Assembly (NCBI GenBank): GCA_964533785.1
Contig: CAZHNG010000257.1
Coordinates: 1-10,109, forward strand
Reading direction: 5' to 3'
Length of the DNA stretch: 10,109 bases
Origin: JANQRV01 sp964533785
GTDB lineage: Bacteria > Bacteroidota > Bacteroidia > Chitinophagales > Saprospiraceae
Below the pieces are notes generated by a model, which did no database searches, was not told where the DNA came from, and was given only the letters and a program-made list of their open reading frames with translations. The number at the start of each line of letters is the position of its first letter. Within the stretch, counting starts at the first letter, position 1. The position numbers and the translations under genes are program-made. Positions 1 through 7,324 of this stretch are shown in pieces.

Positions 1-227
1 TTCAGCATAAAATTTGCTTCACTTTCGCTCGTTCATGACCCGCCGAACAAGTCTAATGAAAAAGCATCAGGTGACGACCTAAATATTATAGAGCATGATC
101 GGGGGTTTTTATAACCTATTCAGGAAAAAAAATTTTTGAGTTTTTGAAATGTGATGTTTTTTTCCTCAAACCATTGTAGTTTGGTAGGAAGATTCTTGTG
201 ATGATTTGAAGAAAACCTGCCGACATC
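1..227. other. Left-edge intergenic stretch, possible tail of an upstream gene
   Basis: Reading frame 1 is open from the left edge to a TAA at 112-114, so a plus-strand gene could end here. The 37 residues it would encode match nothing I recognise, and an open frame of this length arises easily by chance. Positions 115-227 are AT-rich with T-runs. I see no clean TAnnTTTG promoter (the nearest is TAGTTTGG near 177, one base short in spacing) and no Shine-Dalgarno sequence before the ATG at 228, which is normal for Bacteroidota. Confidence 0.2.
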
Positions 228-3200
228 ATGAATACCAATCAATTGTTTTGTTTTGTGGCCGGAGTGATCTTATGCTTTGGTTGCGATCGTTCTTCCCCGG
301 TTTTCCATCAGTTGGATGTTAATACCACTGGAGTTTCTTTTTCGAATACCATAACGACCAATGATTCCTTCAACGCTATTTTTTTCGAATACATTTATAA
401 TGGAGGAGGGGTAGCATCAGTTGACCTCAATGGGGATGACCTTGTCGATCTTTTTTTTACCGGCAATCAGGTCAGTAACAGATTATACCTCAATCGCGGA
501 AACTTCAGCTTTGAGGATGTAACGGAACAAGCAGGTCTGCTTTCCGACCGTTGGTGTACGGGAGTGGCCATCGCGGATGTGAACGGCGATGGGCGCAAAG
601 ACATATACGTAGCGGTAGCGGGCTATCAAGTACCTAAAGACCGGATGGAAAATTTATTATTCATCAACAAAGGGTGGAATAACGAGGGCGTACCTTCTTT
701 CGAAGAACAGGGACAGGCTTACGGTTTGAATGATGATGGCTACAGTACCCAAGCCGCTTTTTTTGACTATGATAAAGACGGCGACCTCGATATGTACCTG
801 CTGACCAATGCATTGGAAAAGTATAACCGCAATACCCTAAGAGCTAAACGCATTAATGGCGAAGCGAATAGCACCGACCGGTTATACCGGAACAATGGAG
901 ACCAGACTTTTTCGAATGTTTCGCAGGATGCAGGCATACAGATAGAAGGTTACGGCTTGGGCGTGAAAGTGACAGACCTGAATTTGGACGGTTATCCCGA
1001 TGTCTACGTCGCTAATGACTTTCTTTCGAATGACTTGATTTGGATCAATAACAGAGACGGTACTTTTACGAATCGGGCTGCTCAATACCTTAAACACCAG
1101 ACCCACAACGGGATGGGAGTTGATGTGGCGGATTTCAATAACGATCAATTGCCGGATATTGCGGTGCTGGATATGTTACCGCCCGATAACTACCGGCAAA
1201 AAATGATGATCCCCTACCTCAATCCGGATCACTTTTGGATGAGAAGGAAAATGGGATACGAAGATCAATACATGCGCAATACAGTTCAATTACACCAAGG
1301 CTTCCTGCCGGACGGCAGCGCCCGGTTCAGCGAAGTCGGTAATCTTTTGGGCATGGCCGCTACCGACTGGAGTTGGTCCGTACTTTTTGCTGATTTTGAT
1401 AATAATGGCTGGAAAGATGTATTTATTACCAATGGTTACCGCAAGGACATTACCAACCTGGATTATATCAACTACAGCAATTATAATCAACTATTCGGCA
1501 CCCTGGATGCCAAAAAGGAAAAAGCCGTAGAAGATCTTTCTCAAATACCCGATGTGCCGCTCAGCAACTATATTTTTAAAAATACGGGGGAACTCAATTT
1601 TGAAAATGTTTCCAGCGATTGGGGGATCAACCAACCGTCTTTTTCTAATGGTGCAGCTTACGCCGACCTGGACAATGACGGTGATCTCGACTTGGTGGTG
1701 AATAATATCGATGCCCCTGCTTCCATCTACGAAAATCTGATCGATCCCAAAGAAGATCGTTCCAACTACATCCAGATCAATCTCACCGAGAACAGTCCTG
1801 CCATTACAAAGTACAACACGATTGTTGACGTTTACACTGCCGGGGAATTACAACGCCAGGAATTTTCTCCGTTCAAGGGATATAAATCAACCGTAAGCGA
1901 TAGGCTGCACTTCGGACTGGGGACAAATGAAAAAATAGACAGTATCCTCGCCATTTGGCCGGATGGTAAGGTTAGCAAACTTATCGGTGTAATGCCCAAT
2001 CAACGCATAACCATCGATCATACCCAAGCTGAAATCAGGCGGGCTCACCGTCAAATCAACGACCAAGCTTTTTTTAAAAGGAATGAAGAGGAATTGGGTA
2101 TTCAGTTTTTGCACGATGATAACGATCATTCCGACCTAAAATCGACTTTTACTTTATGGCAGGATTATTCGAAAGCAGGGCCTGCTATCGCCGTAGCGGA
2201 CATTGATGCGGATGGCTTGGAAGATTTTTTCGTTGGCGGCAATGCATACCAGCCCGGTGTATTTTATATTCAGCATCCCGAAAAAGGGTTTATCCAAAAA
2301 ACCTGGCGCGTTGATAGTGTATTTCAGGATGTGGATGCGCTGTTTTTCGACGTGGATAAGGACGGTGACCAGGATCTTTACGTTCAAAGTGGTGGTACTC
2401 GTTGGATTGCCGACAGTGACTATTATCAGGATCGGTTATACCTAAACGATGGAAAAGGTAATTTTACGAAGGCCAAGAATATTTTACCTCCGTTAACGAC
2501 GTCTGGTGCCTGCGTCAGGGCCATTGATTTTGATAAGGACGGAGATACCGATCTTTTTGTCGGTGGCAGGATCATTCCTAAACAATATCCTAATTCACCT
2601 CGAAGCTATTTGCTGGAAAATAAAGACGGGAGACTAGTGGATAATACACCGGAGTCTTTACAGTCCATTGGTATGGTAACCGATGCCGCCTGGACAGATT
2701 TTGATGGTGATACCTGGATGGATTTAATCATCGTAGGGGAATGGATGCCGGTTACCTTTTTTAAAAACCAAGAGGGGCAATTGGTGAAAACTGATCATCT
2801 CGAGCAAGCATCCAACGGTTGGTGGATGCACATCAATGCCGGAGATATTGACCGGGACGGAGATACGGATTATTTATTGGGTAACATCGGGTTGAACAGC
2901 AAACTCCTGGCTTCCACGGAGCAACCGGTGCGTTTGTATGCCAGTGATTTTGATGGGAACGGCGCTATAGATCCCCTACTCTCTTGTTATATCCAGGGGG
3001 AAGAATTTCTGATGCATGAAAGAGATCTGCTGATCGATCAGATCCCGGGAATGAAGCGACGGTTCCCCAACTATTCCGAATACGCTAAAGCTGACCTTGC
3101 CAATACGCTTTCGCAAAAGGACATGGCGGGAGCAACCATCAAAGAAAGTTTTTTCTTCGCCAATGCGCTATTGGAAAATAAAGGTAAAGACGGCTTTGCC

Positions 3201-3554
3201 CTGGTGCCGTTACCCCAAGCTGCCCAAATAGCACCGGTAATGGGGAGTATTTTTACCGATGTAAACAGCGATGGTCAAACGGATATCCTGACCGCAGGGA
3301 ATTTACACCGGACGGAATCTAACCAATTGGGATGGTTCGATGCTTCGTACGGTCATGTATTACAGCAGGAAACGGCTTTGAACTTCAGGGTCAGTTCAGC
3401 CATCAATTTCAATTTAATAGCTGACGGTGATGTAAGGACTTTAAAAACCCTGCAATTGAACAATGGTAATCGCCTGCTTTTGCTGGGAGAATACGGGAAT
3501 AAGCTAAAAACTTACGAGTTGATCAGTACCGGTGGGGAATGGCCGTTGCAATAA
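228..3554 (+). CDS. Large VCBS/FG-GAP repeat protein with ASPIC/UnbV domain, probable surface lipoprotein
   Basis: The 1108-residue product belongs to the CRTAC1-like family common in Bacteroidota. A short hydrophobic N-terminus runs to Cys19 (LCFGC). This is a plausible lipoprotein cleavage site, although the -3 residue is Cys rather than the usual Leu and the N-terminus lacks positive charge. About 14 Asp-rich calcium-binding loops of the DxDxDGxxD type start near residues 66, 117, 180, 250, 302, 389, 480, 658, 708, 767, 824, 873, 907 and 1011, most followed by the hydrophobic strand typical of FG-GAP blades. This suggests two beta-propellers. Between them, residues ~525-598 form an ASPIC/UnbV domain (RQEFSPFKGYKS, HFGLG, IWPDG). 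The YA/KADL region near 948-957 is also seen in relatives. Family members are extracellular and often neighbour SusC/SusD genes, but none are here. Its substrate is unknown. The start is the first ATG, directly before the signal. Confidence 0.9.
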   Translation: MNTNQLFCFVAGVILCFGCDRSSPVFHQLDVNTTGVSFSNTITTNDSFNAIFFEYIYNGGGVASVDLNGDDLVDLFFTGNQVSNRLYLNRGNFSFEDVTEQAGLLSDRWCTGVAIADVNGDGRKDIYVAVAGYQVPKDRMENLLFINKGWNNEGVPSFEEQGQAYGLNDDGYSTQAAFFDYDKDGDLDMYLLTNALEKYNRNTLRAKRINGEANSTDRLYRNNGDQTFSNVSQDAGIQIEGYGLGVKVTDLNLDGYPDVYVANDFLSNDLIWINNRDGTFTNRAAQYLKHQTHNGMGVDVADFNNDQLPDIAVLDMLPPDNYRQKMMIPYLNPDHFWMRRKMGYEDQYMRNTVQLHQGFLPDGSARFSEVGNLLGMAATDWSWSVLFADFDNNGWKDVFITNGYRKDITNLDYINYSNYNQLFGTLDAKKEKAVEDLSQIPDVPLSNYIFKNTGELNFENVSSDWGINQPSFSNGAAYADLDNDGDLDLVVNNIDAPASIYENLIDPKEDRSNYIQINLTENSPAITKYNTIVDVYTAGELQRQEFSPFKGYKSTVSDRLHFGLGTNEKIDSILAIWPDGKVSKLIGVMPNQRITIDHTQAEIRRAHRQINDQAFFKRNEEELGIQFLHDDNDHSDLKSTFTLWQDYSKAGPAIAVADIDADGLEDFFVGGNAYQPGVFYIQHPEKGFIQKTWRVDSVFQDVDALFFDVDKDGDQDLYVQSGGTRWIADSDYYQDRLYLNDGKGNFTKAKNILPPLTTSGACVRAIDFDKDGDTDLFVGGRIIPKQYPNSPRSYLLENKDGRLVDNTPESLQSIGMVTDAAWTDFDGDTWMDLIIVGEWMPVTFFKNQEGQLVKTDHLEQASNGWWMHINAGDIDRDGDTDYLLGNIGLNSKLLASTEQPVRLYASDFDGNGAIDPLLSCYIQGEEFLMHERDLLIDQIPGMKRRFPNYSEYAKADLANTLSQKDMAGATIKESFFFANALLENKGKDGFALVPLPQAAQIAPVMGSIFTDVNSDGQTDILTAGNLHRTESNQLGWFDASYGHVLQQETALNFRVSSAINFNLIADGDVRTLKTLQLNNGNRLLLLGEYGNKLKTYELISTGGEWPLQ

Positions 3555-3575
3555 AGCATACCATTACTTAATTAC

Positions 3576-4166
3576 TTATCCCCCGACCTCAATCTGCTTT
3601 CTCCATTCCTCCCAGTAAGAACTTTTTCTGAGATTCTTGATGGCCCTATGTAAAGTATTGACCGTACCCTGGTAGGTGATGCACAGAACATCCGATATTT
3701 CATGGATACTAAGGTCATTATAGTACCGCAAATAAATGGCTTCTCTTTGTCGGGAGGATAATTTATTTAAGATCCGGACAAAAAATTCCTTTTGAAAATG
3801 GCTGTCTTCAGCATTAATAATTACCTCGTCTATAGAAAACTGAATGTCCGGCTGCCACCTGGAAGCTTCTTCGAAGACTTTTTTTTCCATTCTTTTTTTC
3901 TCTAGTCGCCGGAGTAGCCTTCTTCGGTAGGAGGTAAAAAGATAAGATTTGATGCTATTGGGTTGATTTAAATTTTTTCTGCGATCGTACAGGTACAAAA
4001 AGAAATCCTGAAGGCTTTCCTCGATGTAGTTTTGATCGGGATAGATCTTTAGTCCATATTGAAATAATAGCGGGTAGTAGGACCTGAAGAGATTGTCCAG
4101 TGCCTCCCTGTCTCCCTTTTTAAAAGCAAGCCACAGCGCTTTATCAGAATGAAAAGCTATCGACAT
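3576..4166 (-). CDS. ECF-type RNA polymerase sigma-70 factor
   Basis: The 196-residue protein has the two-domain ECF layout. Region 2 lies at about residues 8-85 (FRSYYPLLFQYGLKIYPD, then EESLQDFFLYLYDRR, the core-binding and -10-recognition helices). Region 4 lies at about 131-182 (LSSRQREAIYLRYYNDLS, then a helix-turn-helix ending in TVNTLHRAIKNLRK). It would direct RNA polymerase to a specific promoter set in the cytoplasm. Related Bacteroidota factors usually sit just before a FecR-type anti-sigma gene and SusC/SusD genes. Here the downstream neighbour is the convergent VCBS gene, 21 bp from stop to stop, so no anti-sigma partner is adjacent. The start ATG is preceded by AT-rich DNA without a Shine-Dalgarno. 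A -7-like element lies at 4257-4264. The regulon cannot be read from this window. Confidence 0.9.
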   Translation of the reverse strand: MSIAFHSDKALWLAFKKGDREALDNLFRSYYPLLFQYGLKIYPDQNYIEESLQDFFLYLYDRRKNLNQPNSIKSYLFTSYRRRLLRRLEKKRMEKKVFEEASRWQPDIQFSIDEVIINAEDSHFQKEFFVRILNKLSSRQREAIYLRYYNDLSIHEISDVLCITYQGTVNTLHRAIKNLRKSSYWEEWRKQIEVGG

Positions 4167-4256
4167 AATTCTACATTAATTTCAAATTTTCTTGGGCTAT
4201 TGTTTGGGAGCTTTCTTCTTTATTTGGCAGAATATTTAAATTTCAAAATAAAAAAA

Positions 4257-4264
4257 CAAACATA
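4257..4264 (-). promoter_or_regulatory. Candidate -7 element for the sigma factor gene
   Basis: On the minus strand this reads TATGTTTG, a full match to the Bacteroidota -7 consensus TAnnTTTG. It lies in the gap between the J-domain gene and the sigma gene, about 90 bp before the sigma start codon, which would give a leader of roughly 80 nt. I see no good -33 TTG at the expected spacing, so the sigma gene may instead, or also, be transcribed from the upstream gene. Confidence 0.35.
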
Positions 4265-4283
4265 GATTTGCAAGTTCTCACTC

Positions 4284-6026
4284 CTAAAAGTATTCACTAT
4301 GCCATATTTTGTAATCCTGTAGAATTTGTTTGATTTTATCATTTTCCTTTTTCGAAGGAGACAGTTCACAAAGTGGAATATACTGATATTTTGATTTGTT
4401 TTTCACTGCAACAATATGTCCGTAGGATTCCTCATAATCGACAATATCAGTGGCTTTTACTTCGATGGGTTTGCGGTTGCGATCAAGATAGGTGGCTTTG
4501 AACGGAAAAGTCAAGTTTTCATCTAAGTAATGATCCCAATTAGAATCATCCTGTAAATCAAGCTTTTTGGTAAGTATTTCATATAAGCGTTGCTGTTGGG
4601 CAGGATCATCCGTAACGTATTTCCAGGTATATCGATGATATAGTTCTCTGTAGGTGGTAAAGGCTTCGTCATTCGAATCTCTGGGTTCGGCGATGGCTAG
4701 TTTATCGACGGGAACTTCAAGTAAAAAGAAGTCGGCCCTTTCTTTTGCTGCTTTCTCTAAAAAATGTTCGGGGATGCTTTTTAAAGAAATACTATCCAGG
4801 GCAATTTCACAGTACTCCCGACCGTCGTGGTTAATATATCCATCTATTACTCTGCCCTGCCAGCCTTTCACGTTGACTTTATTACGAATCACTTTTTTAG
4901 CGACCTTTACGGGAGTATCAATGGGAAAAGTGAGTTCCTCATCATCCACCAGTTCATCAAATCCATCCGCCATCATGTGGAAAAAATCCTGCATAAACTC
5001 ATCCGGGTCAGAATCTTCTCCGTATTCTTCCTGGATCATTTGTTGGATATCTGCAAAACCTACCTGCTTGGCTACCAGGTGTTCATTCAGCCAATGCCGT
5101 AACTTTAAAGAAACCATTCCCATTTGCAGGGATTCTTCCAGCAAGGCTTTCATTTGCTCCATCTCCTCAATACTCTTTTCCATTTGAGCAACTGCATCCT
5201 CAACACTTTCACCGGTTTCTTCCGCAATTTCCAATTGTTTGAGTAATATGCCTAATTCAGAATACCGGAGATTGTGAATTTCTCCGCTGGTGCGTTCAAT
5301 CTGCCCATTGATCAGGAAAATTTCTTGTTCCAGTTTATCAATTTTTTGCTGCAGAATGTCGGTAATGACCTCAATGGATTCATCCAATTCTATTTCGGAC
5401 TGATCCAGGTATTTTGCTTCCAGTTCCAACAACGTGTTTACGTCGTTGCTTTTGTACGCATCATTGATTTGCTGCATGATGCTGTGGTAAGTCTGAGCCT
5501 GCTTTTCATTTTTAGCTTTGTCCGGATGCAGTCGATTAGAAAGGCGGATAAAGATCTTACGGATATCCTTTTGCTCTTCTTCTTCCGGTGCAACTTGGTA
5601 TTCCTGGAACATATCCCTCATCTTTGCACTATCCTTCTCATCAAATTGAAAGTCGAAACCAAATTCCTCGAAATGTTCCTGATCTTGTTTGAATTGCTGA
5701 TACTCCCGGCCCATAAAGTCATCACCCCCCAGTTCTTTAGCGATCACGCTCAATTCTTCCCGCTCGGAGGTCTTAACCGCTTCTTTTGATTTTAATTCCA
5801 AAGCCAGTTGAGCAATTTCCTGCCGCAATTGATCCATGCTTTCCATTTTATGGAGGATTTGCGCCATACCCCTGGTCTGAAATTCGGTGATTTTCTTTTG
5901 GTAATTTCCCAGGCGGGTTCTCAGGCCTTTGAGCACACTCTTCCGTTTTTTGAGATTGGCTTTCAATTCCTCTACCTGGGCTTCTTGTTGTTGGGTTTTT
6001 CGATTTTTGCCTACTGCCTTAGCCAT
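4284..6026 (-). CDS. J-domain (DnaJ-like) protein with coiled coils and calcium-binding-like C-terminus
   Basis: Starting at the ATG at 6026 the product is 580 residues, very acidic and with no signal peptide, so cytoplasmic. Residues ~9-99 are a predicted coiled coil. Residues ~153-209 are a J domain with the HPD signature at 167-169 (RLHPDKAKNEK), which in the family stimulates Hsp70 (DnaK) ATPase. Residues ~223-312 form a second coiled coil. The C-terminal half has two beta-rich segments, each introduced by LTFP (near 365 and 505). The last (~493-580: DENLTFPFKA, YGHIVAV, IPLCEL, then a D-Y-x-x-W ending) resembles small calcium-binding domains of the PF11535 type as I remember them. It lacks the Gly/Phe and zinc-finger parts of true DnaJ. 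A longer start at 6065 (13 extra residues) is unlikely, because a perfect -7 element lies between the two ATGs. The client and role are unknown. Confidence 0.8.
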   Translation of the reverse strand: MAKAVGKNRKTQQQEAQVEELKANLKKRKSVLKGLRTRLGNYQKKITEFQTRGMAQILHKMESMDQLRQEIAQLALELKSKEAVKTSEREELSVIAKELGGDDFMGREYQQFKQDQEHFEEFGFDFQFDEKDSAKMRDMFQEYQVAPEEEEQKDIRKIFIRLSNRLHPDKAKNEKQAQTYHSIMQQINDAYKSNDVNTLLELEAKYLDQSEIELDESIEVITDILQQKIDKLEQEIFLINGQIERTSGEIHNLRYSELGILLKQLEIAEETGESVEDAVAQMEKSIEEMEQMKALLEESLQMGMVSLKLRHWLNEHLVAKQVGFADIQQMIQEEYGEDSDPDEFMQDFFHMMADGFDELVDDEELTFPIDTPVKVAKKVIRNKVNVKGWQGRVIDGYINHDGREYCEIALDSISLKSIPEHFLEKAAKERADFFLLEVPVDKLAIAEPRDSNDEAFTTYRELYHRYTWKYVTDDPAQQQRLYEILTKKLDLQDDSNWDHYLDENLTFPFKATYLDRNRKPIEVKATDIVDYEESYGHIVAVKNKSKYQYIPLCELSPSKKENDKIKQILQDYKIWHSEYF

Positions 6027-6041
6027 GTTCCAGTTTTTGTG

Positions 6042-6049
6042 CAAAAGTA
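6042..6049 (-). promoter_or_regulatory. Candidate -7 element for the J-domain gene
   Basis: The minus strand reads TACTTTTG, a full match to TAnnTTTG, 16 bp before the ATG at 6026. Transcription would begin around 6035-6037 and leave a leader of about 10 nt. It lies downstream of the alternative ATG at 6065, so it favours the shorter protein. The -33 region (about 6067-6072) shows only T/A runs, with no TTG. Confidence 0.45.
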
Positions 6050-6064
6050 GGTTTTTAATATGCA

Positions 6065-6093
6065 TTGTTTTTAAAAATAATTACATACATTTA
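6065..6093 (+). promoter_or_regulatory. Candidate promoter for the NIPSNAP gene
   Basis: TTG at 6065-6067 and TACATTTA at 6086-6093 (7 of 8 to TAnnTTTG) are separated by 18 bp, within the spacing of Bacteroidota -33/-7 promoters. The start point would be near 6100, with a leader of ~14 nt before the ATG at 6114. It faces away from the J-domain promoter, so the two genes share an 87-bp divergent control region. Confidence 0.35.
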
Positions 6094-6130
6094 ATGAAAA
6101 ACTAACTTTAACAATGAAGAGACGTAAATT
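6088..6130 (+). repeat. Leader repeat, copy A (NIPSNAP upstream region and first codons)
   Basis: This 43-bp stretch matches 7515-7555 with a few substitutions and small gaps. The last 21 bases (6110-6130), which contain the ATG and codons MKRRK, are identical in both copies. A shorter match of 13 of 14 bases to the part just before the start codon also occurs at 6904-6917. Confidence 0.75.
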
Positions 6131-6875
6131 TATCTATGCAACTGCCGCTGCATCTACTATTCCATTAGGGTATTCCGCTGCCAAATCATCTAATCTCAAT
6201 ATTGCCGACAAAGAATTATACGAGATCAGGACCTATGAAATGCGTTTCGGCGGAAATGCTAATGCGCTACTCAGTTATCTGAATGATGCGCTTGCTCCCG
6301 CTTTACGGCGAAAAGGCGTCAACCATTTTATGTTATTCGACGAGTATGGTAAAGACAACCCCAGAAATATCTGGGTTTTAATCAGCTACCCCGATGCTGC
6401 TACCTACCTGGGAGCGCAGGACCTACAAACTGACGCTGACTTCGTCAAAGCTACCGCCGAATACGATGACCTTCCCGCCGAGCGCCCCATTTTCAACCGC
6501 TACAGTTCTTCATTACTACATGCCTTCGATGGCTTACCCCAGATGATGGATCCGATCGATGGTGCTGCTCTATTCGAGTTACGTATTTATGAAGGCTATA
6601 ACGAAGATGCGGTTCGCCGGAAGATCAAAATGTTCAACGTGGAAGAGATCCCGCTATTTAATAAGGTGGGTTTGTACCCCGTTTTCTTCGGAGAAATGAT
6701 CGCAGGTCCTCACCGGCCCAGCCTGGTTTACATGCTCAATTTTAAGGATATGGAACAACGCGATGCCAATTGGAATACTTTTGTTAATCATCCTGAATGG
6801 GATGTGATGAGGGTCAAAGAGGAATATGCGAACACGGTTTCTAATATCCGCAGGGTGTTTTTGACGCCAATGTAG
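6114..6875 (+). CDS. Secreted protein with two NIPSNAP domains
   Basis: The 253-residue protein opens with a twin-arginine-like leader (MKRRKFIYATAAAS, RR at 3-4, then a weakly hydrophobic stretch to about residue 22), so export by the Tat route is likely. Two ferredoxin-like alpha+beta NIPSNAP domains follow. The first is at ~35-125 (LYEIRTYEMRFGG, then a helix, then HFMLFDEYG and NIWVLISYP). The second is at ~152-252 (LFELRIYEGYNED, IPLFNKVGLYPVFFGE, LVYMLNFKDM, NHPEWDVMR). The family is widespread in Bacteroidota and Planctomycetota and has no agreed enzymatic role. Its length is normal and the frame is intact. It is divergent from the J-domain gene and stands alone on its strand, with ~660 bp of degraded DNA downstream. 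The region around its start codon is repeated before the glycosidase gene. Confidence 0.88.
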   Translation: MKRRKFIYATAAASTIPLGYSAAKSSNLNIADKELYEIRTYEMRFGGNANALLSYLNDALAPALRRKGVNHFMLFDEYGKDNPRNIWVLISYPDAATYLGAQDLQTDADFVKATAEYDDLPAERPIFNRYSSSLLHAFDGLPQMMDPIDGAALFELRIYEGYNEDAVRRKIKMFNVEEIPLFNKVGLYPVFFGEMIAGPHRPSLVYMLNFKDMEQRDANWNTFVNHPEWDVMRVKEEYANTVSNIRRVFLTPM

Positions 6876-7033
6876 GATGGGAATTAACTAGACGCAAACT
6901 TCTACTGACTTTAACAAACAAGGCTTTGCAAGGAGATCCGATTTGCGAAATTTCTTTTGCGCGCATGCATTCTAACCCTGGGTTGAAAGAACCCTTTGAA
7001 AGTTAGCAATTTAGAAGGGCGGGCACTCATTAC
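6876..7033. other. Degenerate intergenic DNA after the NIPSNAP gene
   Basis: There is no gene here. At 6904-6917 (ACTGACTTTAACAA) lies a 13-of-14 match to the bases leading into the NIPSNAP start, but no start codon follows. At 6980-6994 GGGTT, five loop bases and AACCC could form a small hairpin followed by TTT. It competes with an overlapping AACCC/GGGTT pairing at 6974-6984 and is too weak to call a terminator with confidence. Confidence 0.4.
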
Positions 7034-7183
7034 AACAGCGATTTCTAATTTGGGCCTTAAGATATGCCACTAAGCCGATAGCTATCGGCTCTAAAACACG
7101 AAAATGCACTAAAGATTTTGTGGGATTTTGTGATTTAGTGTTTTTGTGGCAATTAAATGGCGGTCATATTGGAAATTGCTGTT
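7034..7183. repeat. Nested imperfect inverted repeat (about 150 bp, MITE/REP-like)
   Basis: The outer arms, 7034-7056 and 7161-7183, pair in inverted orientation at about 17 of 23 positions (core AACAGC...ATTTC). The inner arms are TGCCAC at 7065-7070 plus TAAAACACGAAA at 7092-7103 against 7134-7151. They match at 16 of 18 once the 21 bp between the left halves are removed. The loop is T/G-rich with repeated TTTTGTG. There is no ORF and no transposase. It resembles the dispersed GCCAC-CAAA-type palindromic repeats common between bacterial genes, but I cannot name a family. Confidence 0.65.
7073..7090. repeat. 18-bp perfect palindrome, apparently inserted
   Basis: AGCCGATAGCTATCGGCT is identical to its own reverse complement. 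It is flanked on both sides by CTA (7070-7072 and 7091-7093) and splits the left inner arm of the surrounding inverted repeat. Removing it with one CTA restores the arm. The core CCGATAGCTATCGG is, as I remember, frequent in several Bacteroidota genomes. That recollection needs a count to confirm. Confidence 0.75.
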
Positions 7184-7190
7184 ATTACAA

Positions 7191-7324
7191 GTAATTGAAT
7201 ACCCACCCTCAAGTAAAGGTAAACTTCTTCGGCGGCCAGAGCAGTTCGTTGCTTTTGCCCCTTCAATAGTTTTCGTCTACAGCGGCAGCACCCTCGACAC
7301 CATTTTCAGCTAACGGAGTAATCC
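7191..7324 (-). other. Unassigned stretch, possibly the start of a lost permease gene
   Basis: There is no intact gene. On the minus strand, after the binding-protein stop, a frame from a TTG at 7266 reads KGQKQRTALAA followed by a short hydrophobic run. This vaguely recalls the N-terminus of an ABC sugar permease, the gene expected next in such operons. The match is short and runs into the repeat, so it may be chance. Confidence 0.15.

Noticed and set aside
1..114. A gene entering from the left edge
   Set aside because: The 37-codon open frame has no recognisable sequence, and the length is compatible with chance. It is kept only as a possibility.
882..2445. Open frames opposite to, or out of frame with, the VCBS gene
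   Set aside because: They are by-products of the repeated Asp-codon pattern. None has a recognisable domain, signal or own control region.
228..3554. Tandem Asp-rich motifs as a DNA repeat array or CRISPR-like structure
   Set aside because: The similarity is at the protein level only. Spacing and codons vary, as expected for FG-GAP/VCBS blades.
4654..5789. Plus-strand open frames antisense to the J-domain gene
   Set aside because: Their peptides are low-complexity reflections (Ser/Phe-rich) of a Glu/Lys/Gln-rich coiled-coil gene on the other strand. They show no domain and no promoter.
6027..6065. Longer J-domain protein starting at 6065 (MHIKNLLLHKNWN...)
   Set aside because: A perfect TAnnTTTG element lies between this ATG and the one at 6026, so the upstream codons are probably not transcribed, and they do not look like part of the coiled coil.
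6974..6997. Possible intrinsic terminator after the NIPSNAP gene
   Set aside because: The stem has only five pairs, only three T follow, and an overlapping alternative pairing competes. It lies 100 bp past the stop.
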